A stretch of DNA of 64,000 nt from Phoebastria nigripes (taxonomy: Eukaryota > Chordata > Aves > Procellariiformes > Diomedeidae): positions 2,092,475 to 2,156,474 of the forward strand of contig JAYKAV010002662.1 of the NCBI GenBank assembly GCA_035582835.1. Reading direction: 5' to 3'. The position numbers and the translations under genes were made by a program. Within the stretch, counting starts at the first letter, position 1. Each line of letters opens with the position of its first letter. Below the pieces are notes generated by a model. It was not told where the DNA came from and made no database searches. It saw only the letters and a list, made by a program, of their open reading frames with translations. Below, one piece after another: positions 27,259 through 40,300 of the stretch.

Positions 27259-28140
27259 AAATCATAGGATAATTTAGGCTGGAAAGGACCTCTGGAGGTC
27301 CAATGCCCTGTTCAAAACAGGGTCCGCTTCAAGCATTTGATGTTAAATCAGGTTCTTCAGAGCCCTATCTACTCAGGTTTTGAATATCAGCAAGGACAGA
27401 GTTAGCACAGCCTCCCTGGGTCCCCGTTCCAGGTTGCATCACTCTTTTGGGGACTTTTTTCCCCCTTATATATAACTGAAATTTCCATTGCTGCAAATTG
27501 TGCTGTTGCCTCTTATTGTTTTGCTGTGCTCCTTGAGGAAAAAATATGGCTCTATTTTCTCATTGATCCCACATCAGGCAGATAAAAGCAGCAGTGTGGC
27601 CCCCTCTTAGTCTTTTCCTCCCTCCAGGCTGAGGAAAATCTGCTTTCTTCCCCTCTTCTCACACGTTGTGCCCTCCAGCACCCTAACCATCAAGTTGGTC
27701 CTCCACTGGACGAGCTCCAGTTTGTCATATCCCCCTTGAACTGGGAAGCCTGAAACTGGACACAGTAATCCAGACAATCTTATGAGGCTCGAGAGAAGGA
27801 AACAATTACATCCCTGGGCATGTTGACTCTACTTGTGCTCATACAGCCCAATATGTGGTAGACCTTCACTGTTGCAAGGGACCCCTGTAGACTCCTGTTC
27901 AACTCGTTACCTACCNGGACCCTTTCTGCAAATCTTCCCCGAGCTCGTCAGTCCCCAGCTGGTCCGATTGTGTGGAGTTATTCTGCCCCAGAGGTAAGAC
28001 CTGGGCATTTGCTCTTGCTGAGCAAATTGCAAGAGCATTTGCTCTTGCTGCAATCTGTGAGGTTCCTGTCTGCCCATTTCCCTGGCTGAATGGCAGCCTT
28101 GACCTCCAGCATGTTGTCTGCTCCCCTCGGTTTCCAGGGA
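27259..28140 (-). mobile_element. Old CR1 LINE fragment, antisense
   Basis: Read on the plus strand this is the reverse of a CR1 3' region. It starts ATCATAGGATAATTTAGGCT, GGAAAGGACCTCTGGAGGTC. Further on it has the landmark phrases CTGGACGAGCTCCAGTTTGT, GGGAAGCCTGAAACTGGACA and CAGTAATCCAGACAATCT, then GAGGTTCCTGTCTGCCCATT near 28060. It is about 880 bases long with many substitutions and small gaps, and no coding frame survives. It is an older insertion than the copies at 21.0, 51.0 and 63.9 kb. The inner (5') boundary is approximate. Confidence 0.85.
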
Positions 28141-31100
28141 AAGTAATAGCTGGCACATGAGCAGGCTTTTAAATGGCACTTGATGCCTGGTATGTATAGC
28201 TTCTGAGATCGGAAAGCAGGAAATTCAAAAAGGTCATTGATTGACTGGTAGGATTGTGCCACTTGTTGAGGTGACAACACCAGGCTCCCAGTAAGCACAT
28301 TAAGTGGGGAATGAGGACAAAATACGTCTTAAGACACTGTTAAGGAAAATACTCTGCTACACATTGTCAGGTAAAGTAAAATTCAGTCCCAGTCTCCTAT
28401 GTCTCAGGACAGGTCCAACCAAGATTTTAAGGAGCACTTCAGCTTCTCCTTGCCTTGTGTAGTCTGGGAGATGGAGAAGAGCTGCACCGGTGGTCCAGGT
28501 GACTTTCATCTCCCCTAAAGGAGCAGGGGAGTTATTCTTAGGTGCAGGAGCTGATTTAGGACTAAGGCTTCAATGTGCTGCCTCCCCCTGGTCAACCCAG
28601 GAGGTCATTAGACAAGTGGTTATCAGGTGTTAAACAAGGACAGTTACTTTTGACTGACAGATCTGAGAGTGGGTTTAAGTTTCACCATGGGGAATGGCAC
28701 AATGAAGTAGTCTGAAGAGATCCTGAGCAAGATTATTTCCTTCAAGCAGGTGGTCATGTTGGTTCTGCACTCTTCTGATGTTAAAATCCCCGTTCCTTAG
28801 TCTTGATCCACTTGTTCACTTTGGGAAAAGGACAAGAAAAGGAGTCAATTTTACGCTTTCTTGCTTGCATTCAAAGTAGCATGTCTAGCCTTCAATTTTT
28901 TATGTCACTGGCTCGTACGTATTTTTAATGTATTGACTCTATGCAGAAAAGTGCATTCAGTTATCTTCTCTAACCAATTCATTTTATTGTGCCTCATTGT
29001 TTTATTTAGTCTCTTCTTAAAAAGACATCCAAACTCCTTTTGTTTCCACCATCATGTAGGCCTGGGATAAACAGAAACTAGTGAAAATACCTGAGCTGCT
29101 TTGCCCAGAAGGAGCTGGGGTACGACATGGCCCAAGTCCTCCTGGGTCTGGAGTGATCTCTGCAGACCCTCTCGAGTCTTCATCCCACACCACGTGCTCT
29201 GCAGCACCAGGCCCAGGGGAGAACAGCNCTTTGGGGACACAGAGACATGTGTAGCTTTGTATCTGAGTGCTGCACCTGATCAAATCAGCTCTGGAAATAG
29301 CTAGACGACAGGGTGGTGAGATGTGCTGACTATGCACAGGGATGCATGGACCCTTTCTCATGACACTCATGCACTTGCATAGACTTGTGCACATAGACTT
29401 GTACCTATAAGCCTGCATACACGGGTAGACAAGACTGTTCTCCCTTGTGCTCAACCCCAAATGCAAACCAGTACACGAACTAGGAGTATGGTGCAGAGAG
29501 GCTTGACTGGCCCCGCAGGAGTTGGTCAACATTTGGTGGAGCTCATTCATTTCTTGATGTCCATTAGAAGGTATCCTATGGGAGTTCTGTACCCAAGATG
29601 TGCGAAGGCTGAGGATCAGGCTGCTTTAGAAAATGCACTAGCTGTTCCCTCTAACTGAGGTGAGACAAGTAACTTCAGAGTTCAAATAACAGGTCACCCA
29701 TTTTTATGTCATCATTACCTAGTCTCATCAGTAGTTCTTGACATGCTCGTGAGTTAGGTTGATCTGAGTACGCTCTTCCTAATGGAGCTGTGCAGAAGGG
29801 ATTGTTCAGGGGTTATGGCCAGGGTAGTTATAATTTCAGGGTGCTCAGAGACTGAGACTGAAACAATGTGGGTGCTTGCTCTCTGAGTTTGGCTGTCTGT
29901 GGAGGAGAGGCTTTCACTGAGCTGAAGCAAGGTCTTTTGTTCCAATTAATATAGAGCTGACTACTGTGTAAAGAACTCAAATCATCCTTTCAAGTATGAA
30001 TTACCTTACATCTGCAGAGGGATGTAATCTGCCACTGTGCTGCCAGGTCACCTCCCTCTGGTAGATTAGCTGTGGGAGAGGTTTGCGTGTGAGTCAATGG
30101 ATCGGCATCACATTGATTGGAGTACTTCAGCAGAAATGTTTCCTAGGAAAATGTAGTCTTCCTGGATGGATATCTTCCTTTCTTCCGATGGGGAATCTTA
30201 AAAAAAATGTTTTGAAAGGGGATTACTTTTTTAGAGGAAGGAGGAACTTTTTAAAATAAAATAGGAAAATTTCCCAGCACTAGATAAATTAGAAGACAAA
30301 GACTGTGATGTGGACATTACTCTCCTTATTCACAAAGGGGAAAGTTAAAACTTGCTTCTAAGTTCTAGCATTGGAAACATGACTCATTGGAACTGGGAAT
30401 TTTATTTAGAGGCTGAAAAATCCCATTGAAAATCCCTGTTTTTTTAAATAATATTTCTCCTGAAATAGCAAATCTTTTCTTCCAAATTCTCCATTTCCTG
30501 GGTTTCCTGGGAGTTAACACNACTTTTGTTTTCAGGCAGGTGGAATAATCCAAGGAGAGATGAGGGTCACACAACTACACTATTTCTGCTCCAGCATAAA
30601 TGCGGAAACCTGAACACACGGTGCTGAGGTCAGCAGCCTACTTCTGCAGCTGGAGATGGAGAATATTATTATTTTGAGTGTGCCATTATTATTTTTAGTT
30701 CATACTGCCCTACCACCTTCCTCACCTGCTTAACCTAATTTCCAGCTGCTTGTATAGATGGGGTGATATATACAGTCCCAGAACTAAACCAAGAGCAAGC
30801 TTTACACCATTTTATTTACAATTCCCTTCTGATTGTTGAGCTGTCTCTTTGGCCATCTGCTTTGCTTGACCTACAAGACAGAACTACCAGCATCGCTGTT
30901 GGTACAAACCTGCTCTTTCCATCCGTGGACTATTTCAGTGCTGGCTTGACCAGTCTGGGAGGTGGCTTGCCCAGTTCCCAGTACAAGGGTTTTGGAGGAT
31001 GGCAGACCTCCTGGCCAGGTGCATCGGGATACTACAGAGGCTGGNAGACGTTCTCTGTGGGTAGCGCAAGGTAACCTGCAAAGGTAGGGTGATCTTAACA

Positions 31101-34100
31101 CTTGTGACCTAGAGCCTGTCTCAATGAAAGCAGTTTTCTTCTGAGCTGTGAGTATGAATCAAAAAGAAGGGAAGAAAGGAAAATATTTCCCATTGGGTTT
31201 GGGGGTAGGGGACAAAATAAAGCACTGCTAGAGGCAAAGTGCAGGGCCTGAGGCTGGCTTCCTGTCCAGAGCCAAGTGATTTCCTACTTAAAANCTGATT
31301 AATCCAAATGCTTTTCAATTTAGAAAGCAGAGATCAATCAATAATTATCCCATTTAATCCCAACATAAATCCTTTAATTTTTTTTTAATTAAAAGCAGCC
31401 AAGCACCACCGGCTGGGATACACCAAATTGCATTAAACCCTGGAGTCCCAGGGGAGAGGCACAGGCAGCAAATTGTGCATGTGATTTTCTTCTTTTACTG
31501 CTGGGTTTAATGGCTGTTCTCTCTGCCTCCTGGTAGAAAATGACGAGCTTGGGGATGTGTCTGGCAATGAGCAGGAAAATTAGACATTATTTCTAAGCGT
31601 GCAATGACTCACATATCAGACAAGTGTCCCCTTTCTGGAAGGACAACCAGGAAGGGGGAACTTCACCAACTCCTCCTTTTCTGCAACAGGGCCTCCAACA
31701 GAAATAATGGACCTTGGTCATGGTAGGATCCATGAGGTTTAAATTTCCCAGCTCCATTTGAGCAAGATTTGGGCAACTCNTAAATCTGGCTCTTGGTTTG
31801 AGAATTTCAAGGGAACCTAATATTACAGTACGTCCTATTACCTCCCTGCTTAGAGCAGAAATCTCTCTTCCTGGCTAGCAATTATCACAGTGTAATTGTG
31901 TGTCTAATCAATTGTTTAATGTAAACAGTAAAAATGTCCCAAGAGCTGTATCTCAGCTGTCATCAAATTGTACAGCCACCATTCCAGTAAAAGCTGCAGG
32001 ACAGCCACAGGGTGTACGGCAAATGCCGTTGTTTGCAGTCTTAATTTGGTCATTGAATTATGAACACTGCTTGCAACCAATTCTCAGATACATCCACGTT
32101 CTACCTCTGTTGGTCTAAGTAATTAAGCTGAAGTCACACCTTTCTTCTTTGATGCCAAGGAAATCTTCATTAAATGGTTTTTATGTAAGTGTGCTCCTGC
32201 TACAACTTTAACGGTAAAGTTTAATTAAAAATGCCACTAATTAAATCAAGCTGGGCTGTGTTATGGAACATCTATTCCATGCTCCTTACCCACGGTAATG
32301 AGTCAGTTGTGGGACACAACTATGGAAAGGGTCAGAGGCTAACGAGGTTGAAGGATCCTTTCTACAAACAAAAACCTGTGTCTAATTCACCTCCTCTTCC
32401 TCCAGCTTAATGTGAACACCATCAGAGTTTAAAAAATGCAGGAATTAGCCAAAAATGGTGATGTTGCCTTTTACATAGCAAGATGGCGAGGTATCCTTAG
32501 GGCACTGTGCTGGAGGGGAAGCCCTTCCCATTTGTTTCTTCTCAGCAGATGCATCTGGTAGGAACAGCATCCCAGTGTGACTAACTGTAAGCCAGAAATG
32601 AAGAGTAAGGATCGTAGAAGCAAATACAGCCAAAAACATGAGACGTTCCCCTTGGCTTGTAGAGCAGCTTTCAATGTAATGTAGCTACAATTTTTCTCTT
32701 ATCCTAATTTGACGGCCTTTTAAAGACTTCGTTGGATTTTAAAAGNTTGTTTATATTGAGCTAAAAAAGGGCTTTGCAGCACTGTCCAGTAACAGTAATG
32801 TCTTTGTTGGCAACCACAGAACAAGGGACCCTTATTTAAATGCCTCCTTTTTGCTGGTTCCAGTGCTCTGTTTTTGAAGTGTGTGTAATTTAGACATCTC
32901 TGTAAAAGCAACCCTTCCTTCATTTCTTGGAGTTTGAGGGTTTATTTTCTGCCAGCTGTTCTTTGAAAGGCTTTGAATAAAGCAAAGTTTAATTATCCAT
33001 AGAAAAGAAAAAAGAAAAAAAACCCACCTAGTTATTTTCTGCAGCACCCTAGGATTTTTGAGGNTTTTCAGAAAAAAATTGTCAAATAGATGTCACATCT
33101 GGTGAAAGTGAAAGCTGTGGTAGAGCCACACCATGCAGGCATCCCCTAAAGCATTAAGCTTTACCTAAGAAGTACCCTGGGAATATTTTGGATTACAGCA
33201 CAGGCTACAGCATCTTTGAAGCATGCATCACAGAGCATTGCTCCATGGGCTATTAGGGGTGTCCTGAAGATCAGCTGAAGATCAAATCCATTAACTTGAA
33301 TGNTATGTGCCAGCCTGATCCTCATCTGTCTCTGCTGAGGAACATGATACTGCTTAACAGGGCAAGTCACCTGCTGGGGTGGCTCAGGGATGAGGATGTT
33401 TCAGCGATGCTCATTGGCATGACCTGTGGGAAAAGAGTGCCCGTTCTGACATGTCCACGTGTATCAGCTTCCTGAAGGGAAAATGTGTTTAAGAAGAAAA
33501 ATTCAAAACTGACGGTGGTGTCTAAGGCAGTCATGGACATGCAAAACCAGAGCCCTACATGTTAGAGGAGAGGCTGGGAATTGCAATGTTTGTATTTTAG
33601 TTGCTTTTGAAACTGCAGATGATGTCTGGGAACAGCAGAAGGTATCCCAAGACCCCAACCATGATCAACATCCACATCCACCTTCCCTAGACTTTGGGTC
33701 TGGGCATTCCCTGGACAACCCACCTCCCTGGAGCAGTCCTTTGCCTCACAAAACCCTCTCTTAAATCTGCCAGAAGCTTGAGAAACCAAGACAAAGCAGC
33801 ACATGTAGTGTTTGNAGTCACTCCTCCCAAGCTTGCCACGTGCAGAGCCTCTATGGCTCCTGTATTTGAGTTTTGTGTTGAGGGTGGGAATGGGAGACAC
33901 CCTCCATAATTCTGACCAAGCAGCAGCCTGTGTCTCTTCCATCGTTTCCTCCTCATATCACTAATGCCCCAGGATTAACAATTCTGCCGACTCAGTGAGT
34001 GGCTGGGGAATGTCCCTGGGATCGGCTGCAGCTGCTGCTATCATGCTGGAGATACTCTGTAAACTCATTAGCTGTTATCAGCACGGTAGGTCTCACCCAC

Positions 34101-37100
34101 ACAGAGCCGCCCCGACAACACTGGCATCGGGTTTTCTCAAGTGTGTTTTGAGGACACCAAGTGCGGGGTTTGGGTACCTGTTGCTATGGAAAAGGCAAGG
34201 TGAAGGATGCATGCCCCACTCTGAGTAGAAGGCATTGAGATTTGAGGTGGCCATCAGCTCCTGGGTTATACCCTTACTGAACTTGGGCTTGGCCTCCACT
34301 GTAGCTCTTCCTCATGCATGTGTGAACATCACCCTTATCACAGACAGCTCTGCAGTGCCTCGAGAGCACAGCTGTTGACGTCCGACCCTTGGACTTCTGA
34401 GAGGAGGAGGGACCTGCTGGCACCTTGGAGATAGGGTCTGAGAGCTTGGTGTGATTTGGTGCTCCCTGGGAATCCTGTGGAAGAGGGATTTTTCCCTGTG
34501 CAGGAGCAATCCTTGCAGAGAAGATGTGCTATAACCTACTATCAGCTGAAGTTTCCTGTTGAAATTCACCAAAGAGTGAGCAAGGCCAAATTTTAGTCCT
34601 TTTATACCAATGCCTGTTAACTGCAGCAGGAATGGGTTTTGGCATGCAACCGATTCAAGCAATAAATCCACGGTGCTAGGGAAACTCATCCACGCTCTGG
34701 CTGGAGTCCACACCTTCAAGCAAGGGTCCCTTGAGTAGATGCAAGAAGGACAGCCCTCCGAGGAGAGGAGTGGCCGGTGAGAGCCTCACCATGCAGTGTG
34801 AGAGACTTGGAGGTTTGTCCTCCAAAGTGAGGTGGCAGCAGGGTGTTGGAAGAGGGATGTGGCAATACCTGTAGACAGTGGAGGTGGTGCAAACTGTGTT
34901 CCAGTGCCACAAATGCTCTGGGAAGTTTCTCTGGGGTCTGTCAGAGGAACACCTACCGAGTAAATGTCTATTATCCACCCTGGCTGGCAGCCAGGGAGCT
35001 GGGTTATGCTGCTGCACACCACCACTGACAGCTTCTCCCTAACCCTCTGGCCCAGCAGATTAGGAATTATTGGGAAGAGCTACCGCACAACACATGCCAT
35101 AATTACAATATGAGCCCTGTCAGAGAACCCATTTAACAGGGTATGCCCAAACGCAGTTTAAGAAATATCTGCAATATGTGTTTCTCCTATTTGGAGAATA
35201 GGAGAATATTGGGAATTACAATATTGGGAAAGCTGTTTCAGGGAAGATGCTATGTGAGGCTGATTTACACCCTAGTACAGACATAAATCACAGCTGGGGC
35301 AGCTCACAGTGCATCTTTTTTACTTATGCCCTAGTAAGAAGCCCATGCCTATGGCTTCCAAGTGAGTCCCTTCTCCATGTTTGTTACCCATAAATGCTTT
35401 CTCCTGCTGTTTATCCTCTTATGAGGATAGAAAGCAACCTGCCTGTTTCACAAACACGGGTATCCCTAGGATGTATCACAACGTGAGGCAGCCCGAGTTA
35501 CCATTGCCCTGGCACTTCCAGCATCTTTTCATTTTTCAGTATCTGCTTCATTAATGAAAGAAATCTCTTCTACACTGCATGTGACCTACTCTGCAAGGAC
35601 ATCAGTGGGATACACCGTTGGTGAATAATGATGTTAATGAGTTACAGTTTCACTGCTTCTGGCTTTGTACCCCTTTTATTGCATCTCCTTGACATTTAAC
35701 TTGTGTTGAGCTGAATGAACATCCCTGGTATCTGAATAGTAAATTCACATTTTAATTTTGTCTCTTGCCCCAGCATGGATTGTAAACTTCAGAAATGGAC
35801 TTTAAAAATGTAGAAAATCATCATTTTTCTTGCTGCTAGGATCATACCTACCTTCAGATGATGCTCAGTGACTGACACCATGACTGCATAGAAAATGAGG
35901 ATAGGAGCTGACGTATTCCAGGAAACTGTTTATTCATTTGTAAACCTCATATTTTTCTATTATTTGGGGAAAATAGGAGTAAGTGGGGTTCAGGGCAGAA
36001 CAGTATTTCTAAGTCTGTGTTGAAGTACGGGGATTATGTTCTTCTGGCGTACTTGGTACTTTTACTTGGTACCTAGCTAGTGAAATCCCTCTCATTTCTC
36101 CTCCCTCAATAAAATTTGACAAAGTCCTTCAGGTTGCTTCTCCCAAGGCTCTGCCAGTTTTTTATGTAAAGGGCTCAGATTCATGGGTANAAACTCAGGG
36201 AAACGTCCTGCATTTGGATTTCTACACATGCAATTGAGGGCAGAGCTTATTCTGCCTCTGACTCCAGAGGTCATCTCCATTCCAGTCAAAAGTCGGCTGC
36301 AGTGAGAGTGCTTCAGGACACAGATTTGACCCCACATGCTGCACCGGCCCTGTTTAAGCAAATGCCTTCTGTGGGATACAGATGTGGAGATGGTCCTTGG
36401 TGTGATCTATTGCCAGGCCTCCCAAGTATGGGCTCAGTCCAGAGAGGACTTTTGGATGTTAATGCTGCATGCACCTAATTCAAGAGCCATTAGCAATATG
36501 GTTGTGGAAAAATTTTGACAGTGATATATTGCTCAGCTGACAGGACAAGTGNCTTCCAGACAGGGTCTTGGCTCTCATAACCCTTCTTCATACTTGATGC
36601 AGGATTTTCTTTCTGTAGCAGATTTGGTGGGAGGAAACAGACTTTCTTCTCTCTTTCCACTCTTTTCCCTAGCCCAGACTTGACAGGAGGGGGTTGGAGC
36701 CCTCAGTCTCTCTGTGGAAGACTCCACCTTGATATTGTGCACCAGGCTGACACGAATACAAGCGAATAAGGCAAACGGCTTTCCATGAGAAAGCTGGTGA
36801 TCAATGACCTTCCTTCTGCAATTGAAGATGTAGACTGCTGCAAGCAGGCTTAAAGGAAGGCTCATGGAGACATTGCCTGGCAAGGACTGGTTACGGGTCC
36901 TGGTGGACACCCTACAGCACAGCACCCCTAAAAGCACTGTCAGCCTAAAGCATGGGGATTAATTTAGCATACTTACTTTCACTGGACTGAAATCAGCTTG
37001 CACCCAAGGCCAGTATCCACTTCAAGGCAGGTTTGCCTTGGGATGCGGCTCACGAGGCTGACACATTTCTGACCACGTAGCCCTAGTGCCAGTGCCCCGG

Positions 37101-37259
37101 TGCAAAGGAGGGAGATGGGGGGAAAGGAAAGCTGAGCACTGTTCCTCTGTCAAAATCCCTTTTTACCAAGAAATTGACCCTGTGGTGAAGCCATCTGTTG
37201 TGAGAAGTGTTTTCTTGTGATTAACAAATCTCAATCTTGTAAGAAAACCTGATCTTTTT
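28141..37259. other. Long intergenic stretch without recognised gene
   Basis: About 9 kb with only short, overlapping open frames. The longest is 177 codons on the minus strand at 29017-29550; it contains an N and has no family likeness. AT-rich blocks near 31305-31440, 31870-31935 and 32130-32300 have homeodomain-type TAATTA-like motifs and read like possible conserved non-coding DNA, but that cannot be shown from one sequence. No repeats of known family were recognised. Confidence 0.5.
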
Positions 37260-37313
37260 NNNNNNNNNNNNNNNNNNNNNNNNNNNNNNNNNNNNNNNNN
37301 NNNNNNNNNNNNN
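37260..37313. other. Assembly gap (54 N)
   Basis: A run of 54 N lies between TGATCTTTTT and AAACCAAAAAAAAAAAACCC. Homopolymer-rich flanks suggest a sequencing or assembly failure in low-complexity DNA. Frames that read through the Ns are not meaningful. Confidence 0.98.
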
Positions 37314-40300
37314 AAACCAAAAAAAAAAAAACCCACCAAACTTTTTGAAAGGGAAAAAAAGCAATAAATATCTCCTGGAAAAAAAAAATTATTCTTAACC
37401 TCTGTGTAATATATACGTGCGGGAATGCCCTTCTGCCCAGCAGTGAGTGACTCTGGTCTGAGGGAACATTCATCTCCGTGGGAGCACAATCCCCTTGCTG
37501 CTGGGATCACTAACATAAATGCTCCCAAATCGTGACTGGCTACTCCTTTTTTCTCCCTTTCTGCCCCCAACAGCAGGGTGGGAGAAGGAAACTATTTAAA
37601 ACATCAAAAAAAGGTTCAACCTCCCTCTTTTTTTCTTTTTGCTTCTGACTTTTCAGCACCTGCAGGTCATATTTTCAGGCTGCAACACAACGAGAATTTT
37701 CTCTACTGTAAGTCAAAAAACTTGCTTTTTAAAAATCCTTCCTAAAAAAATGTTTAAAACACCTAATCACTAGACTCCCAAAGCCAGGGCTTTAAGGAAA
37801 TCACAGACTACTGCGAAATAGGTAACTTGAAGAGCAAGCACTAACAGAACTTGCTCCTTCATCCGTGCCTCTCATGCAGACCTAAAGGCTTCTATTACTT
37901 CTCCCCAGATTAAGAGAGACTCCATTTTGCCCGCTGAAATAGTTTTATCCCTTTATTTGGCAGCTGAAATGATTACTTTGTTTAGTAAGCAGTGCCCATA
38001 CTGAATTACTGCACCCGCGGGCACTCTCTGCCCTTGGGCTGCCGGCATTTTCACAGGATGCAGAGAGAATTTTTCCCATTTAAACTCTTGATACCCTGCT
38101 CCCGGTTTTACAAACATGTCAGATACCAGTGCCAATGCAAATACGATTTGCATTCAATAACCTTTGTGCCTGTGGCTCCTGAGAATACATTTCCCGACTT
38201 TGTATCACCTTGTAAAATACTTACAGTGAATGGGCAATAATACACAGATATTACTCCATGGAGCAACCATCCGATCTGTAAAGTCAGGAGTTCAAAGAGG
38301 ATTAAGGATCACTGGCAACGAGCAAGCCGCATTGCTTGTGGATGTGGAAGCAGCCACAGCTGCTCTCACTTTTCATGCACTAGAATTATTTCAGCGTCAG
38401 TACAGGATTGCTCTGGAGTTTTCTCTCTCCAAAAGCTATTGACCCATATTTGTCGTATTTAGCAGAATCAAAGGTCACGGGGTTAGGAAAGGTGTCCTGC
38501 CCAGCAGACATGAAGGAGTTGTTAGCCACTCAGTGTGAGAAAATTCACTGCATGCATGCAAGATGGAAGTCAGGCTCTCTTCATTTAGAAACCTACCATC
38601 TACCTCGTATAAAAAAAGATGAAGGACTTCCCATCCCATTCATGTCATTCCTCTCAGGGCCAGTGGCTGCTTATTCTAGTATTTGGACTATCATTTCAGA
38701 GAAGGTGTTCTGGCTGGCTCATTTCAACTGTATGACTATTTTCCTGCTAAAAATAAAGCGATTATCAAGAGGACAGAAGCGATAGCACAGGAAAGAGGTA
38801 CTATAGAATAATAATACTTGGACAGTCATGTGTACTTGAAAGACCTGATGTTTGGGAATATTGTAACAGCCTTTTTCATGTTGGTAATAGAAAAGCAGAC
38901 ACAGGCAGTAACATTTTGGGTGCCTCTCTCTGTATTGAGTCTCCAGAACACCATTTAAATGCTTGTGTATAAGACAGGGTGTCCAAAATTTGGACAACCT
39001 CACAAGAGGTGAGAATTGCCTCTTGCAGAATCCGTAATCATGGGAACAGTGATTTATATCCTGATTAGTGTGAGCAAGCATTGCAAGCTCCCGCTGGCTA
39101 CCAAGACGATGGGAGCATGGTACCTCTCGGTGCCGTTTTGGTTGATGGAGCCTTGCTAGATGACAGCTGCCAAGGGATCGTTATCCNGTGCTCCGGGCTT
39201 TCCTGCGTGGGCTGGCAGCTCTTCCCGTCCTCCCTGCTCCAGGCTCAGGGACGTGTGTCCCAGCTCCCAGCTGCACTGCACTGCCCGCCCGTGAGTGGGG
39301 GAGAACGAGCCCTTCCGACCCCAAAACCACTCTCGGCACCTGGGTGCTCTGCTCTCTGCAGGGTGTGAGTGCCACAGACTGACCCAACAGCTCATCTTCA
39401 GTTGCCCCTGTGATGTCTCACTTGCAGGAAGATCTAGCCAAGAGCTGGTGCTCCTTGCAGCAGCTGCACACAGCTGTCTCCTGAGCTTTGACTGTGTTTG
39501 TGACATAACAGGACTACTAAATGGGGAGGAGGGTGAACTAAGTTCTGCAAATGCAGCATGTAATGCTCTTTCTTGGACGCAGAACGGGGAGTTGAACTGC
39601 GCTGATGAAGTCTAGGACTTTTTTTTTATTTAATCCTACAATGAAAGTTTGCGAGCCAGTGTTTGTAAGCTGGAAAGTTTTGCCTCCTCGTCACAACTCC
39701 TGCTGGAAAACACTTAACTGTATTCATGAAATTAAATTATGGAGAATCTAAACTTAAGGGAATTAGAAAATTCAGACATGGATCGTGTTTCTCTTTACTG
39801 CTGTTTTTAAGGCTGAATAGCTGAGTGCTCACCTTCAGGGATGCTCACTGTTATTCTGCCCGTGGATCATGTCACTGCAGTGTAGTCTCTTCTCCTTCTG
39901 TGGTTTATTCACGACTGAGATTCTTGTAAATGTAAATCCAGAATATTTTATACAGGGCAGTTTTCCCTCTAACTCTGCCGGTTTGCTTGACAACAAGGTC
40001 TAATGGTTGGATCAAACCCTCTGGAAGGCAGGTAAACCCTTTGCAGACCTGTTTGGTCTCTCACCTGTGGAGTATAATTTGGTTTAGCCATAGAGGAGGG
40101 TTTTAGAGCACTCAAAGTTTACCATCTGCTTTGAGATATGGGGGCGATGTGCCCTGTGTAATGCAAAACAGAATAGGAAATGCAAAGCCATAGGAAAGGT
40201 TGCTCCAGGGCTTAGGTGGCACTGGGCAGAATCCGGTTCAATTCCTTGCTCTGAGTTTCTCACCTAAAACTAATGTCTCAGTCTGAGATAGAAATCCTAA

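Noticed and set aside
29017..29550. 177-codon minus-strand open frame
   Set aside because: Composition rich in Ser, Cys and Pro without family likeness; it crosses an N, and other frames overlap it.
37163..37570. 135-codon minus-strand frame across the N gap
   Set aside because: It exists only because unknown bases do not create stops.
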